The notes: generated from the letters alone by a model not told the origin. DNA of 64,000 nt from Oceanicoccus sagamiensis (GCF_002117105.1 NZ_CP019343.1:806001-870000); one strand, 5' to 3'; positions 53,810-63,904 are shown, counted from the stretch's first letter. Made by a program: numbers and translations.

Positions 53810-54113
53810 AGTGGCAAGGCTGATTTCGCTCTGGCATTTGTTCTACCTTAACGGCATTGCCCTTAGCCAAAGCCATCGTCAACTCTTCTATGGACTCAAC
53901 CGCATCCTCGGCATCATCAACGCGAATATCTGCATATAACTGCGCTTGATCTACTAATAGCTCAACCTCTTGCTTCCGTGCCTCACTGGTCACCACCAAA
54001 GTCATTGGGTATTTTTTACTGCCGGGTTTATGCCCTGCCTTGGTTTGATAACCGTGGTTATGATGGTCTTGCCGGGCATCCTGCCGACCTTTAAAGAAAA
54101 ACTTATCTGACAT
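53772..54113 (-). CDS. SWIM/SEC-C metal-binding protein, PBPRA1643 type
   Basis: The 113-residue protein begins SDKFFFKGRQDARQDHHNHGYQTKAGHKPGSKKYPMTLVVTSEARK and ends with a SEC-C zinc motif QPCHCGSGKKFKKCCG, which in SecA binds zinc and contacts SecB or the ribosome. Overall form fits the small SEC-C family named after a Photobacterium gene (PBPRA1643). It overlaps the start of the M23 frame. Cytoplasmic; function unknown. Confidence 0.85.
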   Translation of the reverse strand: MSDKFFFKGRQDARQDHHNHGYQTKAGHKPGSKKYPMTLVVTSEARKQEVELLVDQAQLYADIRVDDAEDAVESIEELTMALAKGNAVKVEQMPERNQPCHCGSGKKFKKCCG

Positions 54114-54152
54114 GAATTTATCCTATTGATACAACACATTTAGAGACAACGT

Positions 54153-54857
54153 TTAAAAAGGGCAAGGGCTATGCCCCTGCATAAGCTCACCACTCACAGG
54201 GTGGCGAAAATGCAATGCCGTAGCGTGCAATAATAAACGTTCGGCCATGCCCTCACTGTGTTCATTGTTATAAAGGTCACACCCCAGAATCGGATGACCG
54301 ATTTCTCGACTATGAATACGTAACTGATGTGTACGACCTGTTAGCGGAGTAAAACGTACCCGGCAACGTGATGGCTGCTGTAAGCGCTCTACTACATGGT
54401 ATTCAGTGATTGCTGGTTTGCCGGCCTCCCGGCAAATTCTTTGTAGAGGGAAGTTACCCTTAGCTATAGGAAGCTCAATCAAGCCATTATCTTCACTCAA
54501 CTGGCCGCTAAGCATTGCCATATAGGTTTTGCTAACCGAGCGTGCTTTAAACTGCTGGCCTAGTAAACGATTAACCTCTTTGTTAAGAGCCACTAACATA
54601 ATGCCTGAGGTACCAAAATCCAGTCGATGCACCAATGTCGCCGAAGGATACGCCTGACCGTTTTGCTCAGGAGTAATGCCTTTAAGCCGCCCTTGCAGTA
54701 AACGAAAGTGTACAGAATCTTTATTAAGAGGATTCTTACCCGACAAACTCAGTAAACCGCTGGGTTTATCAATCAGCAGAATATCCTTGTCTTGATAAAG
54801 TATGTGAATATCCTCAAAACAAGGAGGCGCAACAAAGTTATCAACTGCCTTGTTCAT
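54153..54857 (-). CDS. RluA-family pseudouridine synthase
   Basis: The 234-residue protein has the pseudouridine synthase core: ILYQDKDILLIDKPSGLLSLSG, the catalytic Asp in LVHRLDFGTSGIMLVAL, SVSKTYMAML and TPLTGRTHQLRIHSREIGHPILGCDLY. No S4 domain is present. It isomerises uridine in rRNA or tRNA; the short form is like RluA/TruC (23S rRNA 746/tRNA 32 or tRNA 65). The exact site cannot be told from sequence. Confidence 0.9.
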   Translation of the reverse strand: MNKAVDNFVAPPCFEDIHILYQDKDILLIDKPSGLLSLSGKNPLNKDSVHFRLLQGRLKGITPEQNGQAYPSATLVHRLDFGTSGIMLVALNKEVNRLLGQQFKARSVSKTYMAMLSGQLSEDNGLIELPIAKGNFPLQRICREAGKPAITEYHVVERLQQPSRCRVRFTPLTGRTHQLRIHSREIGHPILGCDLYNNEHSEGMAERLLLHATALHFRHPVSGELMQGHSPCPF

Positions 54858-55251
54858 CGTAGGTAATCGTCTCTCGGGATATCAATCAGCAAGAGCGCTA
54901 TTGTCTCATATGTTAGGTAACATAGATTGTTAAAAATGCTTAAAGCCACCGTCTCTCAATATCATTAGCCAACGATAGATTTTCCTGGGCACCTGACAAG
55001 CCTTGCTGCTTGACAATAATTAATGGGTTGGATTAATGTACAAGGAACTAAAGCCAAGCTATAACAGTAGGTGTTACTATAATGAGCCTTGGCAACTAAC
55101 CTACAATCTCGACACTCGTTATAAGGCAAAACGGCTCCATTGCAACAGCCAATATATTTGCCATACCTAATAAGCAACACTGACTTTCAGTACATTTCGT
55201 CATATCCCAGTACTGAAACTCATTTTTCGGCCAGACAATTAGAGGCAGCTA
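54858..55251. promoter_or_regulatory. Upstream region of the nap operon
   Basis: TTGAC-AATA-ATTAA at 55010-55023 resembles an FNR/Anr site (TTGAT-N4-ATCAA), matching 8 of 10 fixed bases. Closer to napD, TTTCAGTAC at 55186-55194 and GTACTGAAA at 55211-55219 make a perfect 9-bp inverted repeat with a 16-base spacer, 33 bases before napD; it may be an operator or a leader hairpin. No gene is seen. Confidence 0.5.
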
Positions 55252-55557
55252 ATGCTTAGTAATGAAGTTCATATATCCAGTCTCATTGTCCATGTAGCAC
55301 CAGAATATCTAACGGCGACACGAAATCAGATAGAATCTTTCGATAATGCCGAAGTTTACGGTGACAGCCCAGAGGGCAAAATAATCGTGGTATTGGAAAC
55401 AGAAAATCAGGGGTTTGTGACGAAAACAATCGATGCCATTAGCGACATGCCGAATGTGCTTAATGTGGCATTGGTCTATCACGAGATTGACAAGGAACCG
55501 CACGAAATCAGTGAAGCAAGTGGTGTGCAATTTTCAGAGGCTGAGGGTATATCATGA
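55252..55557 (+). CDS. napD: Nitrate reductase maturation chaperone NapD
   Basis: NapD binds the twin-arginine signal of NapA and controls its export. The 101 residues keep the family text: [47 protein letters not shown] and a C-terminal [12 protein letters not shown]. The C-terminus is longer than usual. Its stop overlaps the napA start (ATGA), so the two are coupled. Confidence 0.95.
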   Translation: MLSNEVHISSLIVHVAPEYLTATRNQIESFDNAEVYGDSPEGKIIVVLETENQGFVTKTIDAISDMPNVLNVALVYHEIDKEPHEISEASGVQFSEAEGIS

Positions 55558-58043
55558 AAACATCTAGAAGAGCGTTGATGAAAGCAAGCGCTGCAGCGTC
55601 AGCGGCCGCTGTCGCAGGGGTTACATTACCGGCAAAGGCGACCAACCTGATCGCAAGTTCAAAAGAAACCAAAATCACTTGGGATAAAGCGCCTTGCCGA
55701 TTTTGCGGCACCGGGTGTTCAGTGCTGGTTGGCACCAAAAATGGCCGAGTCGTTGCCACGCAGGGTGACCCAGAGTCACCGGTCAATAAGGGGCTTAACT
55801 GCGTTAAAGGCTATTTCCTCTCCAAAATCATGTACGGTACTGACCGCTTGCAACAGCCTTTATTACGTATGAAAGACGGTAAGTATCACAAGGACGGCGA
55901 CTTTGCGCCGGTTTCATGGGACACCGCCTTTGATGTGATGGCTGAAAAATGGAAGGACGCATTGAAAAAAAGCGGCCCTACCAGCGTCGGTATGTTTGGC
56001 TCAGGGCAATGGACAGTCATGGAAGGTTACGCCGCATCGAAGATGATGAAGGCAGGCTTTAGATCAAACAATATTGACCCCAACGCGCGTCACTGTATGG
56101 CCTCTGCCGTTGTCGGCTTTATGCGCACCTTTGGCATCGACGAGCCCATGGGCTGTTACGACGACTTTGAGAATGCAGACGCCTTTGTTTTGTGGGGGTC
56201 GAATATGGCAGAAATGCACCCCGTACTTTGGACACGCATTACTGACCGCCGCTTGAGTAACCCCGATGTCAAAGTTAACGTGATGTCTACTTACTATCAC
56301 CGCTCCTTTGAGCTAGCTGATCACGGCTATATTTTTAAGCCACAGTCAGATCTCGCCATTGCCAACTTTATCGCCAATTACATCATCCAGAACGACGCCG
56401 TTAATTGGGACTTTGTTAATAAACACACTAATTTCAAACAGGCAGCCACCGATATAGGCTACGGCTTACGTGATGAGCACCCCCTTCAGCAAAAGGCTGC
56501 CAACCCAAACTCAGGCGATATGTCATCGATTGATTTTGATCAGTATAAAGCCTCAGTCGCACCCTATACTGCTGAAAAAGCCGCTGAAATATCCGGTGTC
56601 AGCGAAGATAAACTGATTCAGTTAGCCAAGCAGTATGCTGACCCCAACACCAAAGTGATGTCTCTGTGGACCATGGGCATGAATCAGCACACCCGCGGTG
56701 TATGGATGAATAGCCTGGTCTATAACCTGCATCTACTAACCGGCAAAATATCCACACCGGGCAACAGTCCTTTTTCTTTGACCGGCCAACCCTCGGCCTG
56801 CGGTACGGCACGCGAAGTTGGCACATTCGCTCACCGCCTTCCTGCCGACATGGTTGTCACAAACCCTAAACACCGGGCCACTGCAGAAAAATATTGGAAA
56901 CTACCGGACGGCACCATCCCTGCCAAACCCGGCTACCATGCGGTGCTGCAAGACAGAATGCTAAACGACGGCAAACTCAATGCCTATTGGGTGCAGTGTA
57001 ATAACAATATGCAAGCCGGCCCGAACATTAATAACGAGCGGCTTCCTGGTTATCGCAACCCCGCTAACTTTATCGCGGTATCTGACCCCTACCCCACCGC
57101 AACCGCTCAAGCCGCTGACCTTATTTTGCCCACCGCCATGTGGATTGAAAAAGAAGGGGCTTACGGCAACGCTGAGCGCAGAACACAGGCTTGGTATCAG
57201 CAAGTGGAGTCTCCCGGTGAAGCACGTTCAGATCTTTGGCAAGTCATGGAGTTTTCTAAGCGCTTTAAGATAGAAGAAGTATGGCCGGAAGAACTGATTG
57301 CAAAAATGCCTGAGTACCGTGGCAAAACCATGTATGAGGTGCTGTATGAAAATGGGCAAGTTAACCAGTACCCGTTAGAAGAAGCGCAGGAACTCAATGA
57401 TGATGCGCAGCATTTTGGTCACTACGTTCAAAAAGGCCTGTTTGAAGAATATGCCCTATTTGGCCGTGGCCACGGCCATGATTTAGCCTCTTACGACACC
57501 TACCATAAAGTGCGTGGTTTGCGCTGGCCGGTGGTTGATGGCAAAGAAACACTGTGGCGCTATAAAGAAGGTTCTGACCCCTACGCCAAAAAAGGCTCAG
57601 GCTGGGATTTTTATGGCAAGCCCGATGGCAAGGCGCTGATTATATCCGCACCTTACGAGGCTCCGGCGGAATCTCCCGACGCTGAATTTGATATGTGGCT
57701 ATGTACTGGCCGCGTATTAGAGCATTGGCATACAGGAACGATGACGGCACGTGTGCCAGAACTGCATAAAGCCGTACCTGACGCACTGTGTTATATGCAC
57801 CCGGACGATGCTGCCAAACGTGACTTAAGACGTGGTGACGAAGTTGTGATCTCGAATAAACGCGGTGAAGTTCGTGCCCGTGTTGAAACACGCGGTCGCA
57901 ACAGGCCTCCGGAAAACTTAGTGTTTGTACCGTTTTTCGATGCCCGTATATTGATTAACAAACTGATCCTGGATGCAACCGATCCATTATCGAAGCAAAC
58001 CGACTATAAAAAGTGTCCGGTTAAAATTACCAAAGTAGCCTAA
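55554..58043 (+). CDS. napA: Periplasmic nitrate reductase catalytic subunit NapA
   Basis: NapA reduces nitrate to nitrite in the periplasm with Mo-bisMGD and a 4Fe-4S cluster. The 829 residues begin with a twin-arginine signal ([20 protein letters not shown]), then the cluster motif [40 protein letters not shown]. The Mo-ligand Cys is in [22 protein letters not shown]. The cofactor-binding end [15 protein letters not shown] is present. Part of operon napD-A-B-C-(small)-F. Electrons come through NapC and NapB. Confidence 0.98.
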   Translation: MKTSRRALMKASAAASAAAVAGVTLPAKATNLIASSKETKITWDKAPCRFCGTGCSVLVGTKNGRVVATQGDPESPVNKGLNCVKGYFLSKIMYGTDRLQQPLLRMKDGKYHKDGDFAPVSWDTAFDVMAEKWKDALKKSGPTSVGMFGSGQWTVMEGYAASKMMKAGFRSNNIDPNARHCMASAVVGFMRTFGIDEPMGCYDDFENADAFVLWGSNMAEMHPVLWTRITDRRLSNPDVKVNVMSTYYHRSFELADHGYIFKPQSDLAIANFIANYIIQNDAVNWDFVNKHTNFKQAATDIGYGLRDEHPLQQKAANPNSGDMSSIDFDQYKASVAPYTAEKAAEISGVSEDKLIQLAKQYADPNTKVMSLWTMGMNQHTRGVWMNSLVYNLHLLTGKISTPGNSPFSLTGQPSACGTAREVGTFAHRLPADMVVTNPKHRATAEKYWKLPDGTIPAKPGYHAVLQDRMLNDGKLNAYWVQCNNNMQAGPNINNERLPGYRNPANFIAVSDPYPTATAQAADLILPTAMWIEKEGAYGNAERRTQAWYQQVESPGEARSDLWQVMEFSKRFKIEEVWPEELIAKMPEYRGKTMYEVLYENGQVNQYPLEEAQELNDDAQHFGHYVQKGLFEEYALFGRGHGHDLASYDTYHKVRGLRWPVVDGKETLWRYKEGSDPYAKKGSGWDFYGKPDGKALIISAPYEAPAESPDAEFDMWLCTGRVLEHWHTGTMTARVPELHKAVPDALCYMHPDDAAKRDLRRGDEVVISNKRGEVRARVETRGRNRPPENLVFVPFFDARILINKLILDATDPLSKQTDYKKCPVKITKVA

Positions 58044-58101
58044 AGTTTTAAAACTGGTTAAAACTTGTTTACAACTACAGCCAACAGGATTAGAGGTTAA
58101 G

Positions 58102-58557
58102 ATGAATAAACGACTAATAACATTTTTGTCAGTCTGTTTGTTATTATCAGGCACCGCCAGTGCTGAGCTTAACAACCCCGGCGGTAATGGCGGGGTACAG
58201 TCTTTGCGTGGCGCCACAGAACTGGATCAGACACGCCCGGCAGAAGCCTTAAAAAAGTACCCAAGAGAGCAAGTGTTGACCAGTGAATATGTCTATCAGC
58301 CGCCCTTGGTACCACACAATATTCGTGGCTACGAGGTTTCTCTCAATGCTAACAAGTGCTTATCATGCCACAGCTGGAAGAACGCCAAAGAAATGGGCGC
58401 GACCAAAATCAGCGTAACGCATTATGTTAATAGAGAAGATGCGGTATTGGCGGACGTGTCGCCCCGTCGTTATTTTTGTTTGCAATGCCACGTTCCGCAG
58501 GCGAATGCTAAACCACTAGTCGAGAATGTATTTAGACCCGTCGAGTCACTTCGATAG
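58102..58557 (+). CDS. napB: Di-heme cytochrome c subunit NapB
   Basis: NapB passes electrons to NapA. The 151 residues have a signal peptide (ITFLSVCLLLSGTASA) and two heme motifs, CLSCH and CLQCH, with the family text PPLVPHNIRGYEVSLNANKCLSCHSW and SPRRYFCLQCHVPQ. A ribosome site (GAGGTT) precedes the ATG. Confidence 0.96.
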   Translation: MNKRLITFLSVCLLLSGTASAELNNPGGNGGVQSLRGATELDQTRPAEALKKYPREQVLTSEYVYQPPLVPHNIRGYEVSLNANKCLSCHSWKNAKEMGATKISVTHYVNREDAVLADVSPRRYFCLQCHVPQANAKPLVENVFRPVESLR

Positions 58558-58589
58558 TCATCTTGCTCACGGCTTAATAGAGGTTAGTT

Positions 58590-59162
58590 ATGAATTTGTT
58601 AAAAGCTTTTTGGGCTCGGCTAATAAAACCAAGCAATGCCGCCGTTGGCATTGTATTGTTTATGGGGTTTATGGGCGGGCTTATTTTTTGGGGCGCCTTT
58701 AACACTGGTATGGAAGCTACCAACTCGGAAGAGTTTTGTTCCAGCTGTCATGCACCCATTGTGGCTGAAATACGCGAAACCATTCACTATTCAAACCGGT
58801 CAGGTGTAAGGGCTATATGCTCAGATTGTCACGTACCTCACGAGTGGACAGATAAAATAGTGCGCAAGGTTCAGGCATCAAAAGAGCTGGTGGCTTTTGC
58901 GATGGGAACAATTAATACCCCGGAGAAATTCAAAGCTCGTAGAGCGCATTTGGCTGAACGTGAGTGGGTTCGATTTAAAAACAATGACTCACTAGAGTGT
59001 CGAAATTGCCATCAGTTTGAATATATGGATTTTTCTGAACAGAGTAACCGTAGCGCCAAGCAGCACTCCACTGCGCTGGCCTCTGGTGAAAAAACCTGTG
59101 TGGATTGCCACAAAGGCGTCGCCCATAAATTACCTGACATGCATGGTGTTGAAGGCTGGTAA
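58590..59162 (+). CDS. napC: Membrane-anchored tetraheme quinol dehydrogenase NapC
   Basis: NapC takes electrons from membrane quinol and gives them to NapB. The 190 residues have one N-terminal membrane helix (VGIVLFMGFMGGLIFWGAF) and four heme motifs: CSSCH, CSDCH, CRNCH and CVDCH. NapC/NirT-family spacing is present. No napG/napH genes are seen, so NapC should be the only quinol route here. Confidence 0.96.
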   Translation: MNLLKAFWARLIKPSNAAVGIVLFMGFMGGLIFWGAFNTGMEATNSEEFCSSCHAPIVAEIRETIHYSNRSGVRAICSDCHVPHEWTDKIVRKVQASKELVAFAMGTINTPEKFKARRAHLAEREWVRFKNNDSLECRNCHQFEYMDFSEQSNRSAKQHSTALASGEKTCVDCHKGVAHKLPDMHGVEGW

Positions 59163-59180
59163 GCCAGTAAGGAAGATAAT

Positions 59181-59318
59181 ATGAGTCAACTAGAATCCAT
59201 TTTTTGGCACGTCGTAGGCTATAGCGCGATGCCCTTTATTATCCTCGCAGGGTTTGCAGGTGTCGCTGTGGCTTCAGTTTGGGTCTTATCGTTAACATCA
59301 GACAAAGCTGACAGCTAA
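59181..59318 (+). CDS. Short TIGR02808-like membrane protein in the nap operon
   Basis: This 45-residue frame reads MSQLESIFWHVVGYSAMPFI, then ILAGFAGVAVASVWVLSL and a polar end TSDKADS. It has one or one-and-a-half hydrophobic helices. Its length and the WHxxGYSAMPxIILxGF text resemble the very short TIGR02808 family found next to nap genes in marine gammaproteobacteria. A ribosome site (AAGGAAG) lies seven bases before the ATG. It sits between napC and napF, in the place where NapE-like proteins occur. Role unknown; it may assist NapC or the membrane complex. Confidence 0.8.
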   Translation: MSQLESIFWHVVGYSAMPFIILAGFAGVAVASVWVLSLTSDKADS

Positions 59319-59359
59319 CGCTTTGCCAGCACTACGATAAAATCAATTAGGGATTGCCA

Positions 59360-59848
59360 ATGGATCTACAACGTCGCCATTTTTTACGCGGCAAGGTTGG
59401 CACACACAAACAGCCAACCCGTATGCCCTGGCTTATTGATATTGACCAATTTTCATCTACCTGCACGCAATGCGAACAATGCATCACTTCCTGTAAAGAA
59501 AATATCATTGTCAAAGGTGACGGCGGCTTCCCTGAAGTTAACTTTGCTTTAGGTGAGTGTACCTTTTGCGGAGACTGCGCCAGCGTTTGCCCCGAGCCTT
59601 TATTTAACCAAAGTGATGATAAAGCGCCTTGGGATTATCGCGCTTCAATTAATAACACCTGCTTAACTTACAACAATGTTTCATGCCAAAGCTGCCAAGA
59701 TAGCTGCGAACCTAGAGCCATTGTCTTTGAATATACTATTGGAAAACCGCCTACACCAAGCATAAGCTCAGAAGCCTGCACTGGCTGCGGCGCCTGTGTG
59801 GCCACCTGCCCGTCACAGGCAATAGACATCCAGCTGCCTACTGCGTAG
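59360..59848 (+). CDS. napF: Ferredoxin-type protein NapF
   Basis: NapF is a cytoplasmic iron-sulfur protein that helps mature NapA. From ATG 59360 the product has 162 residues: DLQRRHFLRGK at the start, then three Cys clusters of ferredoxin type: CTQCEQCITSC, CTFCGDCASVCPEP and CTGCGACVATCPSQA, plus an extra Cys-rich link (CQSCQDSCEP). The stop codon TAG lies in the first GTAGGG of the tandem repeat array that follows, so the end of the protein touches the repeat. Confidence 0.95.
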   Translation: MDLQRRHFLRGKVGTHKQPTRMPWLIDIDQFSSTCTQCEQCITSCKENIIVKGDGGFPEVNFALGECTFCGDCASVCPEPLFNQSDDKAPWDYRASINNTCLTYNNVSCQSCQDSCEPRAIVFEYTIGKPPTPSISSEACTGCGACVATCPSQAIDIQLPTA

Positions 59849-60308
59849 GGTGGATTGCAATCCACCGTTCACACCCCCCTAATTTTGGTGGATTATAATC
59901 CACCCTACCACTCTGGTTAATACTTACTACAAGGACGCAGCCCCGTAGGGTGGATTGCAATCCACCGCTCACACCCTCCTTATTTTGGTGGATTATAATC
60001 CACCCTACCACTCTGGTTAATACTTACTACAAGGGCGAAGCCCCGTAGGGTGGATTGCAATCCACCGTTCACACCCTCCTTATTTTGGTGGATTATAATC
60101 CACCCTACCACTCTGGTTAATACTTACTACAAGGACGCAGCCCCGTAGGGTGGATTACAATCCACCGTTCACACCCTCCTTATTTTGGTGGATTATAATC
60201 CACCCTACCACTCTGGTTAATACTTACTACAAGGGCGAAGCCCCGTAGGGTGGATTGCAATCCACCGTTCACACCCTTCTGATTTTGGTGGATTATAATC
60301 CACCCTAC
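59845..60308. repeat. Tandem array, five copies, 100-bp period, of the GTAGGGTGG element
   Basis: Copies start at 59845, 59945, 60045, 60145 and 60245, an exact 100-bp step. Each has arms GTAGGGTGGATTGCAATCCACC and GGTGGATTATAATCCACCCTAC (written in parts), a 20-base spacer (GTTCACACCCTCCTTATTTT form), then a linker with CACTCTGGTTAATACTTACTAC. Linker ends alternate AAGGACGCAG / AAGGGCGAAG, so the array grew as 200-bp units. The outer ends supply the stop codons of napF (left) and of the ABC gene (right). It is not a CRISPR: spacers are the same in all copies. Confidence 0.95.
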
Positions 60309-62122
60309 GAAGTCAGTGTTGTATCAACCTCATCCTGCTGCATGGCAAACATCTTCGCATACCATCCCCCTAAGGCCATCAATTCTTGATGACTGCCACG
60401 CTCGGCAATCTTGCCTTCCAGCATTACCAAAATCTCATCGCTATCGACAATGGTTGAAAGACGGTGGGCAATGGTTAAAGTTGTCCGCCCTTCTGACAAC
60501 TTCTTCAACGCAGTCATGACACTTAACTCAGTTTCCACATCAAGGGCAGAGGTTGCCTCATCTAATAACACAAAAGGTGAATCTTTTAGAATAGCCCGAG
60601 CAATTGCCACCCGCTGACGTTGGCCACCAGAAATCTTACTGCCCCGCTCACCCGCCTGAGTGTCCAAACCATCAGGAGAGGCAGCTAAAAACTCACCCAA
60701 ACCTGCCTGCTCAGCAGCGGCTTGAATCTCAGCATCAGCGGCATCGTAGCTCCCCATGCGAATATTTTCTTTAAGGGTGTCATTAAAAATAAAACTGCGC
60801 TGGGAGACTACCGCAAATAAATCCTGCAAATCTTCTAATGGAAATTCCTGCGCCTGATGGCCGCCAATAGAGATATTGCCAGACTGTGGATCCCACTGGC
60901 GCAACAATAAATTCACCACGGTAGATTTACCCGTACCACTGGGCCCCACTAAAGCAAAGTGTTTACCAGCGGGAAGATCAAACGAGAATCCATCAAAGAT
61001 TTTTTTCTTACGACTCCACTGATCATCACTGGCATCGTATTCAAAACTAACATTATCAAAAGAAATTGCCGAATCAACCGGACCGGCAACGGGGCCTTTC
61101 GCTGTATCCTGTACCGCTGGCGTTTCATCCATCATGGCAAATAGACGACGGGCTGCAATTAACGAGACCCGGTAATCGGTAAAATTATTGGCAAGCCCGA
61201 CTGATAGGTAAAAACCGACAATAGACACAGCGATAACCGCAGGCAACTCTACCAGCGGATCAATCACCCCTGCCAGTGCCAATTCAATACCCCACCAAGC
61301 TGAAGCCAGAATACCGACCGTAATAAATACTTCCGCAAGGCCACGCTGATTGGCGTCGGCACCATATAATTTATCCTGACCTTTTTGCATAGTAGCGCCC
61401 ATGTTATACAACTCTTCAGCGCGCTTTTTTTCATAACCAAAGGCCACGGTATCGCGCACCCCTTGAATACTATCGGCAACAAAACCATTAACCTCACCTA
61501 ACTGCTGGCGATACTCAACACCATCACCACCCAGCTTTGATACCAACCAGGGTAGCAATACGGTATTGGCCACATAAAAAGGCAGCAACACATATACCAG
61601 CGACTCATCCACGGTCCAACACCACACCAGAATTAAGGCGGGCACAAACACAGCGGCAATCGCCGGTGCTATGGTATGGGCATAAAAAGGTTCAATACGC
61701 TCACAATCAGTCATCACTCGACTAACCGCATCACCGGATTGCAACCTGGAGGTTTTTGCTGGGGCCAATGGCAACATAGCGTAATAAAATTTATCGCGAA
61801 ATGCCGCTAAAATCCTAAACGCCACATAATGACCGGTATAGTTTTCGATATAAGAACCAAAACCAACAATGGTGCCAAAAAAAGCAATCCACTTGGCCTG
61901 GGTCCAGATAACATCCCAATTAACTACGCCGGGTTCGGCGCTATTAATATATAAACCGACACTGGCTGCCGCAATACCCAGCACTGCTGCCTGACCACAG
62001 CAGCGAATAATCCGCGCCACCAGCGAAGTAATCATAATATTGTTAAAGGGCGTCATATAGGTAAGCAGGCGCAAAATAATTTGCAGATTACTCGCCTTTG
62101 GCGTTGCTGTTGATGTACTCAT
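60305..62122 (-). CDS. ABC exporter subunit with fused permease and ATPase (CydC-like)
   Basis: The 605-residue protein has six membrane helices (residues about 20-320) and an ATPase domain with Walker A LVGPSGTGKSTVVN, signature ISGGQRQRVAIARAIL, Walker B FVLLDEATSALD and H-loop IAHRLST. It pairs with the upstream gene (62153), 30 bases away, as a heterodimeric exporter. Form resembles the CydDC/HMT-like group that exports thiols or haem-related compounds, but no closer assignment is possible. The stop codon TAG lies in the last repeat (CCCTAC) of the array. Confidence 0.9.
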   Translation of the reverse strand: MSTSTATPKASNLQIILRLLTYMTPFNNIMITSLVARIIRCCGQAAVLGIAAASVGLYINSAEPGVVNWDVIWTQAKWIAFFGTIVGFGSYIENYTGHYVAFRILAAFRDKFYYAMLPLAPAKTSRLQSGDAVSRVMTDCERIEPFYAHTIAPAIAAVFVPALILVWCWTVDESLVYVLLPFYVANTVLLPWLVSKLGGDGVEYRQQLGEVNGFVADSIQGVRDTVAFGYEKKRAEELYNMGATMQKGQDKLYGADANQRGLAEVFITVGILASAWWGIELALAGVIDPLVELPAVIAVSIVGFYLSVGLANNFTDYRVSLIAARRLFAMMDETPAVQDTAKGPVAGPVDSAISFDNVSFEYDASDDQWSRKKKIFDGFSFDLPAGKHFALVGPSGTGKSTVVNLLLRQWDPQSGNISIGGHQAQEFPLEDLQDLFAVVSQRSFIFNDTLKENIRMGSYDAADAEIQAAAEQAGLGEFLAASPDGLDTQAGERGSKISGGQRQRVAIARAILKDSPFVLLDEATSALDVETELSVMTALKKLSEGRTTLTIAHRLSTIVDSDEILVMLEGKIAERGSHQELMALGGWYAKMFAMQQDEVDTTLTS

Positions 62123-62152
62123 AAGTCTCTCTCTTGAAATAGCCTGCGTTGT

Positions 62153-63904
62153 TTACGCAACGGGAACTGCCGCTTCTCTTTCAATATTTTGTTTAGTCTT
62201 AATCATGCTGGCGTAAATACCATCGTGATCCAGCAGCTCTTGTCGGGTGCCACTCTCACTAACGGCACCGTGGTCCATAACAACAATACGGTCAGCCTGC
62301 TCAATCGTACTTAGGCGATGTGCAATCAATAATACGGTTTTATTCTTCGTTAGACGTTCAATAGCGCGGTTTAATAAGGCCTCGGTTTCAACATCTATTT
62401 GTGAGGTTGGCTCATCAAGTACAACGATTGGCGCATCTTTTAATAGCGCGCGGGCTATGGCTAATCGTTGCGCCTGACCGCCACTAAGTGCTGTACCCTG
62501 ATCACCTACCATAGTATTGATACCGGCAGGGCTGCTTTGCACAAATTCCCAAAGCTCCGCGGCTTTTAGCGCTGCTTCCAACTCAGCTTCGCTGGCGTCG
62601 TCTTTAGCAATGCGCAGATTATCGGCAATGGTGCCAAAAAATAGAAACGGATCCTGCGGCACTAAAGCAATTTGTTCTCGAATCCAATCCAGCGACAGTT
62701 CTTCATCTTTATGGCCATCAAAATATATATGCCCCTTATTTGGGTCCAGCGTCCTTAGCATTAAATTAGTGACGGTGGTTTTACCGGAACCGGATTTACC
62801 GATTAACGCTACAGTTTCATTGGGTTGTAACGCCATGGTCAGGTTTTTAATGGCAGGCTCTTCTGCTCCCGGGTAAGTAAAATCAACGGCTTTAAATTCG
62901 ATGCTAATAGCACGGCCTTTAGTTGAACCGGGGTTATTTCCGGCATCACTTTTAACGGGGGCTTCCTCATCGAGAAACTTAACAACTTTTGCAGCCACTT
63001 CACGACCTAAAGCACCGGCAAAAAAGAATTCACCGATTAATAATAAGGTACGGCTAAACTCCAGGCTCATAAAGATAACCGCGACCACTTCCCCCGCTGA
63101 CATAAAGCCGCCACTGTAACGGTATAGCGAAACACCCATGGCAAAAGCCGTTGAAAACAACGCAAAGCCTAATTCAAGAAAAACAAACTGAAACTGCGCC
63201 ACCATTAATAAGCGCATAGTTTGCTGACGCTGGAGCTCGTTGCCCTCTTCCATTTCTTTGCCGCGACGCTTGTCCATATTAAACATTTTTAGCGTGCTCA
63301 TACCCTGGATAGAATCCAGGTACTGGGCAAAGTTACGGTTTTTGGTTTCTTCATTGCTGCCACTGATTTTTCTAAAACCCTGTGCAGCCATACCCACAAA
63401 CAAAGGCGTTAGCGGTACGCCTGCCAGCATCCATAAACCCACGACCCAATCGATATAAAAGATGGCCGCACAAAGAAAAATAGGGATAGCGATAGCCACC
63501 CAGATTTGCACAAAGTAAACACTGAAATAATAGTCGAGGTATTCCACCCCCTCAGTGGCAGTGTTAGCCATCTCACCGGTACGGCGCTTACCTAAAAGTC
63601 CGGGACCTAGCTTGATCACCTGTTTATAGATTTGGTCACGGACATTAAGTTTGGCAGAACTGGAAGCACGGAATTGCCCGGTACGGAACACCCATGCCAA
63701 GGCCGCTTTTAACAATACCAGCCCAACAAAGGCGGCAATCCAGCTACGCAACATATTGTTACCATCGACAGCGGCATCAATCGCCAAACCCAGAACATAA
63801 TAAAGAAGGATGGTCGCTGGAATGGTAGCAAGACCGGCAATCAGCCCTACCCTTACCCATTTCATCGTTGCCGGTGTTACCAGCCTGTCATCAACACCAA
63901 TCAT
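62153..63904 (-). CDS. ABC exporter subunit with fused permease and ATPase (CydD-like)
   Basis: The 583-residue protein has six membrane helices (residues about 15-310) and an ATPase domain: Walker A ALIGKSGSGKTTVTNLML, signature LSGGQAQRLAIARALL, Walker B IVVLDEPTSQID and H-loop LIAHRLSTI. The Walker B Glu is followed by PTSQIDVE, as in CydD-type subunits. It is the first gene of the pair and probably forms a heterodimer with the downstream one. The start ATG is at 63902-63904. Substrate not known. Confidence 0.9.
   Translation of the reverse strand: MIGVDDRLVTPATMKWVRVGLIAGLATIPATILLYYVLGLAIDAAVDGNNMLRSWIAAFVGLVLLKAALAWVFRTGQFRASSSAKLNVRDQIYKQVIKLGPGLLGKRRTGEMANTATEGVEYLDYYFSVYFVQIWVAIAIPIFLCAAIFYIDWVVGLWMLAGVPLTPLFVGMAAQGFRKISGSNEETKNRNFAQYLDSIQGMSTLKMFNMDKRRGKEMEEGNELQRQQTMRLLMVAQFQFVFLELGFALFSTAFAMGVSLYRYSGGFMSAGEVVAVIFMSLEFSRTLLLIGEFFFAGALGREVAAKVVKFLDEEAPVKSDAGNNPGSTKGRAISIEFKAVDFTYPGAEEPAIKNLTMALQPNETVALIGKSGSGKTTVTNLMLRTLDPNKGHIYFDGHKDEELSLDWIREQIALVPQDPFLFFGTIADNLRIAKDDASEAELEAALKAAELWEFVQSSPAGINTMVGDQGTALSGGQAQRLAIARALLKDAPIVVLDEPTSQIDVETEALLNRAIERLTKNKTVLLIAHRLSTIEQADRIVVMDHGAVSESGTRQELLDHDGIYASMIKTKQNIEREAAVPVA

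Noticed and set aside
54965-55180. 71-codon minus frame in the nap upstream region
   Set aside because: No ribosome site or family likeness; lies in the promoter region of the nap operon.
59845-60308. CRISPR array
   Set aside because: Period and repeats are regular, but the sequences between palindromes are the same in every copy and there are no cas genes.
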